From assembly GCF_014596475.1 (NCBI RefSeq), contig NZ_MECJ01000011.1, positions 248,001-312,000 of the forward strand: a DNA stretch of 64,000 nucleotides, written 5' to 3'. Origin of the DNA: Streptomyces sp. CBMA152 (lineage in GTDB: Bacteria > Actinomycetota > Actinomycetes > Streptomycetales > Streptomycetaceae). A program made the position numbers and the translations under genes. Below are positions 1-6,973 of this stretch, piece by piece; positions within the stretch are counted from its first letter, which is position 1; each line of letters starts with the position of its first letter. The notes below the pieces were generated by a model. It did not search any database. It saw only the letters and a program-made list of their open reading frames with translations, and was not told where the DNA came from.

Positions 1-487
1 CCCGTTCGAGATACACCTCGGTCGCCACCCGCTCGACCCTTGGCTCCAGCCGCCCGGTCGCATACGTGGTGACGGCCCGCAACAGCGCCCCCGCCGACAT
101 CGTGACGCTCACCGCGATCAGCGCGGGCAGTGCGCGGTGCAGGCGGTCCTCGATGGCCGCGCCCGTCAGCAGCCCGGCCAGGATGTGGTTGACCGCCAGC
201 AGACTCGCGGCCTGGGCGAGCCCGCGCCCGAGGTTGGCGACGACGAGGAGGCGGGCGGCGCGGGGGTCGGCACGCCAGGCGAGCCGGAACCCGGAGGCCA
301 GGAGCCGGGGCAGCCGTCGCAGCACCGCGCGCAGGTTCAGTTCGAGGTAGGCCTCCTCGTGCTGGGACCAGCCCATGTCGTAACGGAGAGGACCGCCGAA
401 CAGCAGTTGCTCGGAGTGCGAGGGCCGCACACTGTCCGGGTCGGTGCGATCGCGGTTCCGGTGTTTGTGGCGCATCCCCGCGCTCAC
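1..487 (-). CDS. ABC transporter, N-terminal part (cut by window edge)
   Basis: Seen: a GTG start at 487 overlaps the stop of the HTTM gene (GTGA), and about 162 codons stay open to the window edge. The protein begins with a polar stretch, then a DMGWSQHEEAYLEL motif, then hydrophobic segments (LLVVANLGRGLAQAASLL and ALPALIAVSVTMSAGALLRA). Known: this layout opens many actinobacterial exporter-type ABC proteins with a fused membrane domain and ATPase, often encoded in RiPP or peptide loci. The ATPase half would lie outside the window, so the fusion is inferred. As the last gene of a four-gene minus-strand run, it would export whatever the locus makes. Confidence 0.6.
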   Translation of the reverse strand, partial: MSAGMRHKHRNRDRTDPDSVRPSHSEQLLFGGPLRYDMGWSQHEEAYLELNLRAVLRRLPRLLASGFRLAWRADPRAARLLVVANLGRGLAQAASLLAVNHILAGLLTGAAIEDRLHRALPALIAVSVTMSAGALLRAVTTYATGRLEPRVERVATEVYLER

Positions 488-1275
488 CCCGTGAGGGTCG
501 CGGCCATGAACACCAGCGCCGGGTAGGCCCCGATGAAGGCGAAGACGAACGTACTGAGTCCCATGGTGACCGCGATCCCGATGTGCAGCGCGGCTCCGGC
601 GAGGAGAAACCCCCAGCGCGGAACGCCCGGCACGAAAAGGGCGAGCCAGAACGTCACCTCCAGCACCATGACGCCCCACGCGAGCACGAGCCCGAGAAGC
701 GGCCGGGCCCGCAGGAACGCCGCCAGCCGGGGTGAACCGTACGAGCGGGTGGAGAGGATCATCGCGAGGCAGGAGCCGTCGCGCCACATCGGCGAGATCA
801 GCTTCGCCGTCCCGGCGATCAGATAGCTCAGCACCAACTGGCAGGTGAGGAACGCCAGGAAGAGCTTCCCGACCGTCCCCCCGACGGTCAGCGCGGCGGC
901 GGCGGTGAGCATGGCGAGAGCCGCCATCTGGTCCGCGCCGTCGGTTCCGTAGTCGCTGCGGTGCAGACCGAGGAGCAGGGTGGTCAGCAGCACGCAGGCC
1001 AGTACGGCCGAGCCGCGCGTGGACAGCGGCGCCACGACCGGGGCGGCGAGCCCCGCCCCGAACTGGACGGCCAGGACCGCCCGGTACCGCTCCCAGACGA
1101 AGAGCCCGCGCACCGCGGGCGGGCAGCGGTGCGGGTACGACCCGACCACGGACCACGCCAGCGTGCCGTCCTCGGCGAACTCGCGAGCCTGGCGCAGGTC
1201 GCGGCCCGCCGACACCGCGAGCCCGGCACCGCAGACGGCCAGGATCGCCCGGGCCGTCTCGGTCTCGTTCAGCAT
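484..1275 (-). CDS. HTTM / SdpB-like multi-pass membrane protein
   Basis: 263 aa with about six hydrophobic helices, including AVLACVLLTTLLLGLH, LFLAFLTCQLVLSYLIAG and a C-terminal LSTFVFAFIGAYPALVFMAA. A conserved-looking GTAKLISPMWRDGS loop follows one helix. This matches the HTTM family, whose members include vitamin K-dependent gamma-carboxylase-like proteins and Bacillus SdpB, which helps mature the SDP toxin. It overlaps the upstream SdpA-like gene by 7 bp and is followed by an ABC transporter with a 4-bp overlap, so the three are translationally coupled. The SdpB comparison rests on architecture and on the SdpA-like partner; the chemistry is not known from sequence. Confidence 0.65.
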   Translation of the reverse strand: MLNETETARAILAVCGAGLAVSAGRDLRQAREFAEDGTLAWSVVGSYPHRCPPAVRGLFVWERYRAVLAVQFGAGLAAPVVAPLSTRGSAVLACVLLTTLLLGLHRSDYGTDGADQMAALAMLTAAAALTVGGTVGKLFLAFLTCQLVLSYLIAGTAKLISPMWRDGSCLAMILSTRSYGSPRLAAFLRARPLLGLVLAWGVMVLEVTFWLALFVPGVPRWGFLLAGAALHIGIAVTMGLSTFVFAFIGAYPALVFMAATLTG

Positions 1276-1880
1276 GGCGTACCTTCCCGAGCGCCGGGGT
1301 CCCGTACGTCGACCTCCCGTACATCCGCGTCCCGTACGTCGACCTCCCGCACGTCCGCCTCCAGGTCGTCTCCCGTCCCCAGCCGATGCACCACGGACAC
1401 GAAGATCACCTGGGGGTCCTCGTCCCGCAGACTCGCGTGCGCGATGACGAACTCGAAGCCGACGGCGGCGGCGTCGTGCGGCGCGGAGGCCGCTCTGTTG
1501 AGCAGCAGGAGGTACGGAGTGCTGATCATCAGCCGGGCGTCCCGGGTCCGCGCGTCCGACTCCTCCTCCCAGCCCTGCGCGGCCCGCCGCACCAGGTGCG
1601 CGGCGGCGTCGAACAGGGCCTTGCCCGCCCGGCCCCCTTCGCCGCCCTCCGGCAGGACGAGTCGCAGGGGGCCGACCGTGTCGTTGGCCAGGACGTCGCG
1701 GTACATCAGCACCTTGTCCTTCGTCGCCGGGTTGGGCGCGAAGAACGTCCAGGACGGCAGCAACGGGGAGAACCAGGCGGGGACCCGCTTGCGGAGCGCC
1801 TCACCGATCCGGGGCAGCGCCGCCACCACGGTCGCCATCAACCACGCCGTCAGGACGACAGCCACGAGTACGGATCCCAC
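1269..1880 (-). CDS. DUF5819 / SdpA-like protein
   Basis: 203 aa from a GTG at 1880, twelve bases after the stop of the preceding gene. One N-terminal membrane helix (VLVAVVLTAWLMATVVAALP) is followed by PSWTFFAPNP, the W-x-F-F-A/T-x-P signature shared by DUF5819 and SdpA proteins, then a beta-rich extracytoplasmic domain. In Bacillus SdpA works with the membrane protein SdpB to process a secreted toxin; here it sits directly before the SdpB-like HTTM gene. The last residues are a repeated VREVD/VRDAD pattern encoded by 15-bp tandem repeats, which is unusual for the family and may be a recent tail extension. Confidence 0.6.
   Translation of the reverse strand: MGSVLVAVVLTAWLMATVVAALPRIGEALRKRVPAWFSPLLPSWTFFAPNPATKDKVLMYRDVLANDTVGPLRLVLPEGGEGGRAGKALFDAAAHLVRRAAQGWEEESDARTRDARLMISTPYLLLLNRAASAPHDAAAVGFEFVIAHASLRDEDPQVIFVSVVHRLGTGDDLEADVREVDVRDADVREVDVRDPGAREGTPC
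1304..1363. repeat. 15-bp tandem repeat, about four units
   Basis: Four consecutive 15-bp units start at 1304, 1319, 1334 and 1349. Units one and three are identical (gtacgtcgacctccc); the others differ at a few bases. Being a multiple of three, the array keeps frame and encodes alternating VREVD/VRDAD at the C-terminus of the SdpA-like protein. It would be prone to length change between strains. Confidence 0.85.
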
Positions 1881-1892
1881 GCGGCGCCCCCC

Positions 1893-2630
1893 CTAGAAGC
1901 GGAAGTGACGGCGGCGCATCGCGAGCAGGCCGGCCACCGAGGCCGCGGGCTCGCCCGTCTCCCCCGTGATCTCCTCGATCTCCGCGGCCGACAGTTCCGT
2001 CGCGCTCTCGCCCCGGGCGAAGCCCCCGTGCTTCTGGCGGACGGCATCGTTCGTCGCATCACGGAGGCGGTCGGTGATGATGTCCATGGTCGTGATCGTC
2101 TGGCAGGGCTCGCGCGTCCCCATGTGCACATGCCGCTCGTCGGAACTCACGCTCTCCAGCAACCTCCGCTCCAGCGGCGTCAGTTCGGGCGCCCGGCGCA
2201 TCAGCAGATACGTCGTCCCGACCTCGGGAACACCCCGGTCGGTGTGCTCGACGATACGGAAGTCCGTGTCCTGGAGCGGGCCACCGGTGTACGGGAAGGT
2301 GAGCGTCCTGAACGCGTACCCGCGCGGCAGCGCGAGATCGCGCACCAGCGGGTGCCCCGCGCAGAGCAGGTCGAAGTAGCACGACGCTGCCACCAACTCT
2401 GTTCCGGGAGCGGGCCGTTCGGGCACGGGCGTGTCCCGTACGGTCTGCCAGTCGCCGCGCAGCGCGGCTTCGCGCAGCCGCCGCCACGAGAGTGCCGAAG
2501 CATCCCCTACGTAGATCACCACTGATCCCGCGGGCGGCAGCATCCCGCCGTCCGTCACGCCCGCGGTATCGGTCGGGACGGTCACCACGTCCACGCTCCT
2601 GGCCGTGGCAGCCACTGCTGAGGTAGTCAT
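1893..2630 (-). CDS. Conserved-looking protein of unknown function, first gene of the SdpAB-like arm
   Basis: 245 aa. The ATG at 2630 has an AGGAG about ten bases upstream and is preferred over the longer in-frame start at 2714. The N-terminal half reads as a soluble domain (SVVIYVGDASALSWRRLREAAL, then VAASCYFDLLCAGHPLVRDL); the middle contains LTFPYTGGPLQDTDFRIVEHTD. The C-terminal 40 residues are acidic, then basic: ELSAAEIEEITGETG ending RRRHFRF. I do not recognise the family. The tail resembles a leader-plus-tail arrangement but is too long for a simple RiPP precursor. As first gene of the operon it could be a substrate, a partner of the SdpA-like protein, or an immunity factor; none is shown. 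Confidence 0.6.
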   Translation of the reverse strand: MTTSAVAATARSVDVVTVPTDTAGVTDGGMLPPAGSVVIYVGDASALSWRRLREAALRGDWQTVRDTPVPERPAPGTELVAASCYFDLLCAGHPLVRDLALPRGYAFRTLTFPYTGGPLQDTDFRIVEHTDRGVPEVGTTYLLMRRAPELTPLERRLLESVSSDERHVHMGTREPCQTITTMDIITDRLRDATNDAVRQKHGGFARGESATELSAAEIEEITGETGEPAASVAGLLAMRRRHFRF

Positions 2631-2712
2631 CACGAACTCTCCTGCCCATCGTGTCCGAAGCCGGTTGCTGGACTGGGGCAACCAGTCTCCGGTGCCGCCA
2701 GGGCCCTCAAAC

Positions 2713-2732
2713 ACCCCCCAATATTGGGGGGT
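2713..2732. promoter_or_regulatory. 20-bp perfect palindrome between divergent operons
   Basis: A six-C run, AATATT, and a six-G run flanked by A and T form a perfect palindrome. It sits 83 bases before the minus-strand start at 2630 and 84 bases before the plus-strand start at 2816, almost exactly midway. A position shared by both promoters suggests one operator for both arms. Confidence 0.55.
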
Positions 2733-2815
2733 TGGCAGTACCTTTCCGGCCAGTTCTCATGATTCTGAACGGACGCCGGCATCAGCGGGCCGACAGAGCG
2801 AGAAGGGTGGTCACC

Positions 2816-3205
2816 ATGGCCGAAAGGACCGGAAGGACACCTACCGAGTACGACGAAAACGGGTCACCGGCGGTCTCCCGCAGCGCGTATCTGCGGCTGC
2901 TCGCGCTCCAGCGCACGGGCGGACCGAACGAGCCGCTGGCCGACGGGGCCGGGCAGGAGCAGCGGGAGCGGCTGGCGATCGTCGACGGGCTGCGGCCCGC
3001 CGAGCGGATGTGGCCGGACTACCCGGACTTCTGGGTCGAGGGCCCGCGTACGGGCGACGGCTGGCACGAGCGGTTCCTGGACAAGGGCCCGCGCCGGGCC
3101 GGCTTCGTCACGCATCGCGAGGAGCAGGGACCGGCTCCGCGCCGGCAGCGCGTCGCGGAGGCGTACCTGCGGCTCAGGTCGGCGCTGGGAACCGGGTCCG
3201 CATGA
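2816..3205 (+). CDS. Small unknown protein coupled to the radical SAM gene
   Basis: 129 aa. ATG at 2816 has a GAGAAGG about ten bases upstream; the longer frame from 2651 would run through the promoter palindrome. The protein is hydrophilic, without signal peptide or membrane helix. It contains SRSAYLRLLALQRTGG, then an acidic/Trp-rich part (RMWPDYPDFWVEGPRTGDGW) and an Arg-rich end. Its stop overlaps the radical SAM start (ATGA), so the two are co-translated. It does not look like a PqqD/RRE peptide-recognition domain or a typical precursor. A partner of the radical SAM protein is the simplest inference. Confidence 0.7.
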   Translation: MAERTGRTPTEYDENGSPAVSRSAYLRLLALQRTGGPNEPLADGAGQEQRERLAIVDGLRPAERMWPDYPDFWVEGPRTGDGWHERFLDKGPRRAGFVTHREEQGPAPRRQRVAEAYLRLRSALGTGSA

Positions 3206-4413
3206 GCGTCGGCACGGCCGAGGAGCGGCGGGCGGGCCGCCCGTCGGCGCGGGAGGAGACCCCGCCGTACCTCCAACTCGTGGTCAAGGTCTCCAAGTTC
3301 TGCAACCTGCGTTGCCGCTACTGCTACGAGTTCCCGTCGCTCGGCGACCGGACCGCGATGACGGTTCCGCAGGTCAGGAACATGATCAAGCACGTGGGCG
3401 AGTGGCTGGCGGACCAGCCGGGCCGGACGGCGGACTTCGTGTGGCACGGCGGGGAGCCCCTGCTGATGCCGCACGAGTTCTACTACGAGGTCAAGCGGGC
3501 CCAGCAGGAGTTCCTGGAGCCCGCCGGGATCCCGTACGGAAACTCCGTGCAGACCAACCTCTACCGGCTCACCGACGACGACCTCGCCCTGATGCGGGAC
3601 GTCTTCGACGACGTGGGTGTATCGGTGGACCTGGTCGGCGGCCAACGCGTCAACGTCGCCGGCCGCCAGGCCCAACCGCGGGTCCTCACCCATATGCAGC
3701 GCCTGATGGACGAGGGCCTGAACTTCGGCTGCATCACCGTGCTGTCCCGCTCCACGGCACCCCATGTCGCGGACATCCACCGCTTCTTCGAGGACATGGA
3801 CCTGGGCTTCCGTCTCCTGCCCATCTACCGTACGGGCTATCCGGGACAGCAGGCGGAACACGAGCTCTCGTCGGAGGAGATCGTCGGCGCGCTCAAGACA
3901 CTCACCGACCGCTGGCTGGTCTCGGACAGCTTCATCAACGTCGAGCCGATCGAGGGTTACGCGGCCAACGTCGTGCACGCCCTGCACGGCGAAGGCGAGC
4001 AGCGTTTCTACGACAAGGAGCGCGGCGAGACCATTCTCGTCATCGACACGGACGGATCCGTGTACTCGAACGGCGACGCGTACGACCTGACGCTTCGGCA
4101 CGGCGACATCTTCACCGAATCCCTCGCCGGTATGCGCCGCTCCCCGACCTTCGGCGAGGCGCTACGCCAGTCGCGGGACAGGGTCAGGGACACGTGCACC
4201 GGCTGCCGTTACTTCGGCTCCTGCTCGGGCTTCTTCGCAGCGGAATCCACCCCCGAACAACGCTGGCGGGACCCCGTGTCCGGCCTGTCCCGGTGCGGGG
4301 TGGTGCTACCGGTCCAGCAGTACATCGAGGAGCGGCTCACCGCCCTCGGCCTCGTGGACAGCGTGAGCCATCGGCTGGACCGCGCCCTGCTCGAACGGCG
4401 TGCGCTGGACTGA
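3202..4413 (+). CDS. Radical SAM protein with SPASM-like C-terminus
   Basis: 403 aa. The SAM-cluster motif is C34-x3-C38-x2-C41 (SKFCNLRCRYCYEF), followed by WHGGEPL at 81-87, the SAM-binding GGE motif. The C-terminus has Cys at 332, 335, 341 and 365 (CTGCRYFGSCSG and SRCG), typical of an auxiliary Fe-S cluster in SPASM/twitch enzymes that modify peptides or act as sulfatase maturases. The position where SPASM proteins usually have DGxVYPC reads DGSVYSNGD, so the first auxiliary Cys is replaced. Translationally coupled to the 129-aa gene and divergent from the SdpAB-like/ABC arm. Likely modifies a peptide side chain; the substrate is not evident. Confidence 0.85.
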   Translation: MSVGTAEERRAGRPSAREETPPYLQLVVKVSKFCNLRCRYCYEFPSLGDRTAMTVPQVRNMIKHVGEWLADQPGRTADFVWHGGEPLLMPHEFYYEVKRAQQEFLEPAGIPYGNSVQTNLYRLTDDDLALMRDVFDDVGVSVDLVGGQRVNVAGRQAQPRVLTHMQRLMDEGLNFGCITVLSRSTAPHVADIHRFFEDMDLGFRLLPIYRTGYPGQQAEHELSSEEIVGALKTLTDRWLVSDSFINVEPIEGYAANVVHALHGEGEQRFYDKERGETILVIDTDGSVYSNGDAYDLTLRHGDIFTESLAGMRRSPTFGEALRQSRDRVRDTCTGCRYFGSCSGFFAAESTPEQRWRDPVSGLSRCGVVLPVQQYIEERLTALGLVDSVSHRLDRALLERRALD

Positions 4414-4465
4414 GGCCGTGGCGCCTTTCTCGTACACCGTGCCCAGCGAGCGGTGATGACGCAGG

Positions 4466-5002
4466 TCAGGCCTCCACAGCGTTGCTCGCCGACGCCCCTG
4501 GCGGGCGCACCATGAAGACGTCGATCGGGTCCTGGGATTCCATGACGAATCCATGGCGCTCGTAGAGTCGGCGGGCAGCGCTGCCCTGTAGTACGTGCAG
4601 ACCCACGGTCATACCCTGCGCGTCGGTCCGCGCCAGCACCGTGCGCAGGACGTCGGACCCGAGCCCTCGGCCCTGATGACGCGGTGCCAGGTAGAAGTGC
4701 TCCAGCCACTGCATACCGTCGGCGGGACCTTCGGCGGGCCGGACCGTGACGCAGCCTATGAGTTCGTCGTCGATCGCGATGACCGACGTATACCTCGTGG
4801 AGAAGGAATCCCTCAGCCGCTGCCGCACCCGGTGTTCGTCGTAGCGCCCGAGGCGTTCCAGGTCCGCGCGCATGACGGCGGCCCGCAGCTCGGCGATCGC
4901 CTCGATGTCCTCGGCCGACCCGGCACGCAGCACCCAGCCCGGGTTGCCTCCCGACACCGTCGCGTCGGAGCACGTCCGAGTCCCCACCACCTCAGCATCC
5001 AT
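4466..5002 (-). CDS. GNAT-family N-acetyltransferase
   Basis: 178 aa from ATG 5002. The GNAT core is clear: AGSAEDIEAIAELRAAVM (beta1-alpha1), IAIDDELIGCVTVRP, then YLAPRHQGRGLGSDVLRTVL, the acetyl-CoA pyrophosphate-binding QGRGLG motif, and LHVLQGSAARRLYERHGFV near the end. The acceptor substrate cannot be told. It converges on the radical SAM gene and is divergent from the secreted hydrolase at 5213. Confidence 0.9.
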   Translation of the reverse strand: MDAEVVGTRTCSDATVSGGNPGWVLRAGSAEDIEAIAELRAAVMRADLERLGRYDEHRVRQRLRDSFSTRYTSVIAIDDELIGCVTVRPAEGPADGMQWLEHFYLAPRHQGRGLGSDVLRTVLARTDAQGMTVGLHVLQGSAARRLYERHGFVMESQDPIDVFMVRPPGASASNAVEA

Positions 5003-5087
5003 GGCCCGGAGTATCGCAGTCCCCCTGCTCGCAGGTGGCACCTGTCCATCACGTGGAACGCCTGCCACCCCACCCACCACCTGGGGT

Positions 5088-5101
5088 TTCCCTTAAGGGA
5101 A
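5088..5101. promoter_or_regulatory. 14-bp palindrome in a divergent intergenic region
   Basis: TTCCCTTAAGGGAA is a perfect palindrome between the GNAT gene (start 5002) and the secreted hydrolase (start 5213). With no gene ending here it is more likely an operator than a terminator. No dedicated regulator gene is adjacent. Confidence 0.35.
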
Positions 5102-5212
5102 GCGAGGTCCGTCGCTCATCCCTGCTCATGATCACCGGAACTCCCCCACCGGCCTAAGCTGAAGCAACGTCAGTCACACCGACCACTTCACTTCAGATGA
5201 GGCCACCACCCC

Positions 5213-6364
5213 ATGTCCCACCGCAAGGCCACCGCTGCCTCCGCGCTTCTCGCCGCAGCTCTGCTCATCCCCGTCGCCACTCCCGCCGTGGCGGCCGCGC
5301 CCGCGTCCAGTGCCGATCGGGCCGCGCTCCAGCAGGCGCTCGACGCCACTGTCGCCGCCGGTATACCCGGGGCCATTGCCGAGGTGCGGGACGGGCGCGG
5401 GGTGTGGAAGGGCAGCAGTGGGACCGCCGACCTGGGCAGTGGGCGCGCCGCCCACGCCGGGGACCGTTTCCGGGCCGGGAGTGTGACCAAGACCTTCGTG
5501 GCCACCGTCGTCCTTCAGCTCGTGGCCGAGGGCAAGGTGCGACTCGACGACGACGTCGAGCGACAGCTGCCCGGCGTGGTGCCCAACGGCGCGCACATCA
5601 CCGTGCGCCAGCTGCTCAATCACACCAGCGGTCTGGCCAACTACACCGACGAACTGCTCAAGAAGCCCGACCCGGTACGGGCCGCGCAGAAGGCCACGTA
5701 CACCCCGCGCCAGCTCATCGCACTGATCGCCGACATACCGAACCGTCCGGCGCCGGGCACGACGTGGGAGTACTCCAACACCAACTACGTCGTCCTCGGC
5801 CTCCTCGTCGAGCACGTCACCGGGCAGTCGCTCGGGCACGCGATCGACCACCGCATCCTGCGGCCCCTGCACCTGAAGGGCACGACCTTCCCGACCTCCT
5901 CGCGTCTTGCGGGTGCGCATCTGCACGGCTACGACTGGATCGACGGCCGGGGACCGGGTGCCGCGCCCACCGACCTCACCGAGTTCAGCCCCGCCGCGTA
6001 CTGGGCCGCCGGGACCCTCATCTCCACCACGCACGACCTGAACACCTTCTACAAGGCGCTCCTCGACGGCCGACTGCTGCCGCCCCGCCTGATGAAGGAG
6101 ATGCGCACCCTGCACCCGATGAACCCCGAGCGCCCCAACCGCTGGTACGGCCTGGGCCTGGAGAGCAACGGCACCATATGCCCGTCCGGCGGCCCGGTCG
6201 TCGGGCACACGGGCGAGGTCGTCGGATTCCAGACCTTCAGCTTCACCTCGGCGGACGGCAAGCGCCAGGTCACCCTGTCCGTCAACGTGGGCCTGACCAT
6301 GACCAACGCGGAGGGAGCGGCAGCGATGAAGGTAGTCTCCACCGCGCTGTGCGGCGCCGCGTGA
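5213..6364 (+). CDS. Secreted serine hydrolase, beta-lactamase/D-Ala-D-Ala carboxypeptidase fold
   Basis: 383 aa with a Sec signal peptide (ASALLAAALLIPVATPAVAAAP). Class C/DD-peptidase motifs are present: S90-V-T-K93 (nucleophile and base), Y187-S-N189, and H332-T-G334. The NHTSGLANY segment after the second motif is typical of Streptomyces R61-type carboxypeptidases and esterases. The mature enzyme should act outside the cell on peptidoglycan stems or small esters and amides; specificity cannot be read. A second, diverged member is at 17486. Confidence 0.9.
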   Translation: MSHRKATAASALLAAALLIPVATPAVAAAPASSADRAALQQALDATVAAGIPGAIAEVRDGRGVWKGSSGTADLGSGRAAHAGDRFRAGSVTKTFVATVVLQLVAEGKVRLDDDVERQLPGVVPNGAHITVRQLLNHTSGLANYTDELLKKPDPVRAAQKATYTPRQLIALIADIPNRPAPGTTWEYSNTNYVVLGLLVEHVTGQSLGHAIDHRILRPLHLKGTTFPTSSRLAGAHLHGYDWIDGRGPGAAPTDLTEFSPAAYWAAGTLISTTHDLNTFYKALLDGRLLPPRLMKEMRTLHPMNPERPNRWYGLGLESNGTICPSGGPVVGHTGEVVGFQTFSFTSADGKRQVTLSVNVGLTMTNAEGAAAMKVVSTALCGAA

Positions 6365-6367
6365 CCT

Positions 6368-6406
6368 GTCAACTGGGCATCAACTCTGGGTACATGGCCA
6401 GTTGAC
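6368..6406. terminator. Inverted repeat between convergent genes
   Basis: GTCAACTGG at 6368 pairs with CCAGTTGAC at 6398, separated by 21 bases, directly after the hydrolase stop and before the end of the pentapeptide remnant. The position suits a bidirectional terminator, though the long loop and lack of a T run make it weak. Confidence 0.35.
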
Positions 6407-6410
6407 CGTT

Positions 6411-6689
6411 TCACCCACCCTCGGGTGCAAGGCCAGTCGGCACCCTTGTCGTCACATCGGTCCGGGCTCGGGCCAGTTGGTCGGCCGTGAGGTGGACCTC
6501 GGGAAGCCAAGCGTCCTGCAGCCGGGCGTACGACAGGTCCGCCTCGTCCAGCCGGGCGCGCGCCAGGCGCGCTCGTTCCAGACGGGCGCCCTGGAGGTCC
6601 AGGCCGCGTAGATCGGTGTCGCGCAGATCGACACGGAACGGCTCAGTCCGTACGGGCCGCCGCCCCAGCACGGTGAGGGCGGCCTGTAC
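6411..6689 (-). pseudogene. C-terminal fragment of a pentapeptide-repeat protein
   Basis: The frame encodes VQAALTVLGRRP followed by pentapeptide repeats of the A/L-[D/N/R]-L-x-x type (VDLRDTDLRGLDLQGARL, then ARLARARLDEADLSYARL) and a short tail. An in-frame TGA at 6690-6692 precedes it. Such a tail normally closes a longer Streptomyces pentapeptide protein with an N-terminal membrane part, which is absent here. A GTG inside the frame could still give an 86-aa protein, so expression is not excluded. Confidence 0.5.
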
Positions 6690-6895
6690 TCAGTTCTGTG
6701 CCCGTACGTGCCGCTTGCGATCACTCCCGTACGCACATCGCCCACCCGGATTGATTACCCGCACGAACAGGGCCTGCGCATCAATGCAACAGCCGTTGAA
6801 ATCGCTGATGCGCGCCGGTTCCGCCGCCCACGGGGGTGGAATGCGGGACCGGGCTTCCGGCAGCACCTGCCGGGACACGCGAGTGGATGCGCCAC

Positions 6896-6935
6896 GACCT
6901 GTCCTGGAGCCGCCTTGTCTGCTCCAGGACAGGTC
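6896..6935. promoter_or_regulatory. Perfect 15-bp inverted repeat before the STAND gene
   Basis: GACCTGTCCTGGAGC (6896-6910) and its exact complement (6921-6935) flank a 10-base loop, 39 bases before the GTG at 6974. No gene ends here on the plus strand, so an operator or a 5'-leader hairpin is more likely than a terminator. Confidence 0.55.
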
Positions 6936-6973
6936 CATACCGTGAGTTCACCCGATCACCCAACGGGGAGACA

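Noticed and set aside
1304..1363. CRISPR-like short repeats
   Set aside because: Units are contiguous 15-mers inside a coding frame with no spacers.
2816..3205. 129-aa protein as a RiPP precursor
   Set aside because: No leader/core split, no Cys at all, and no repeated or terminal core motif; treated as a partner protein.
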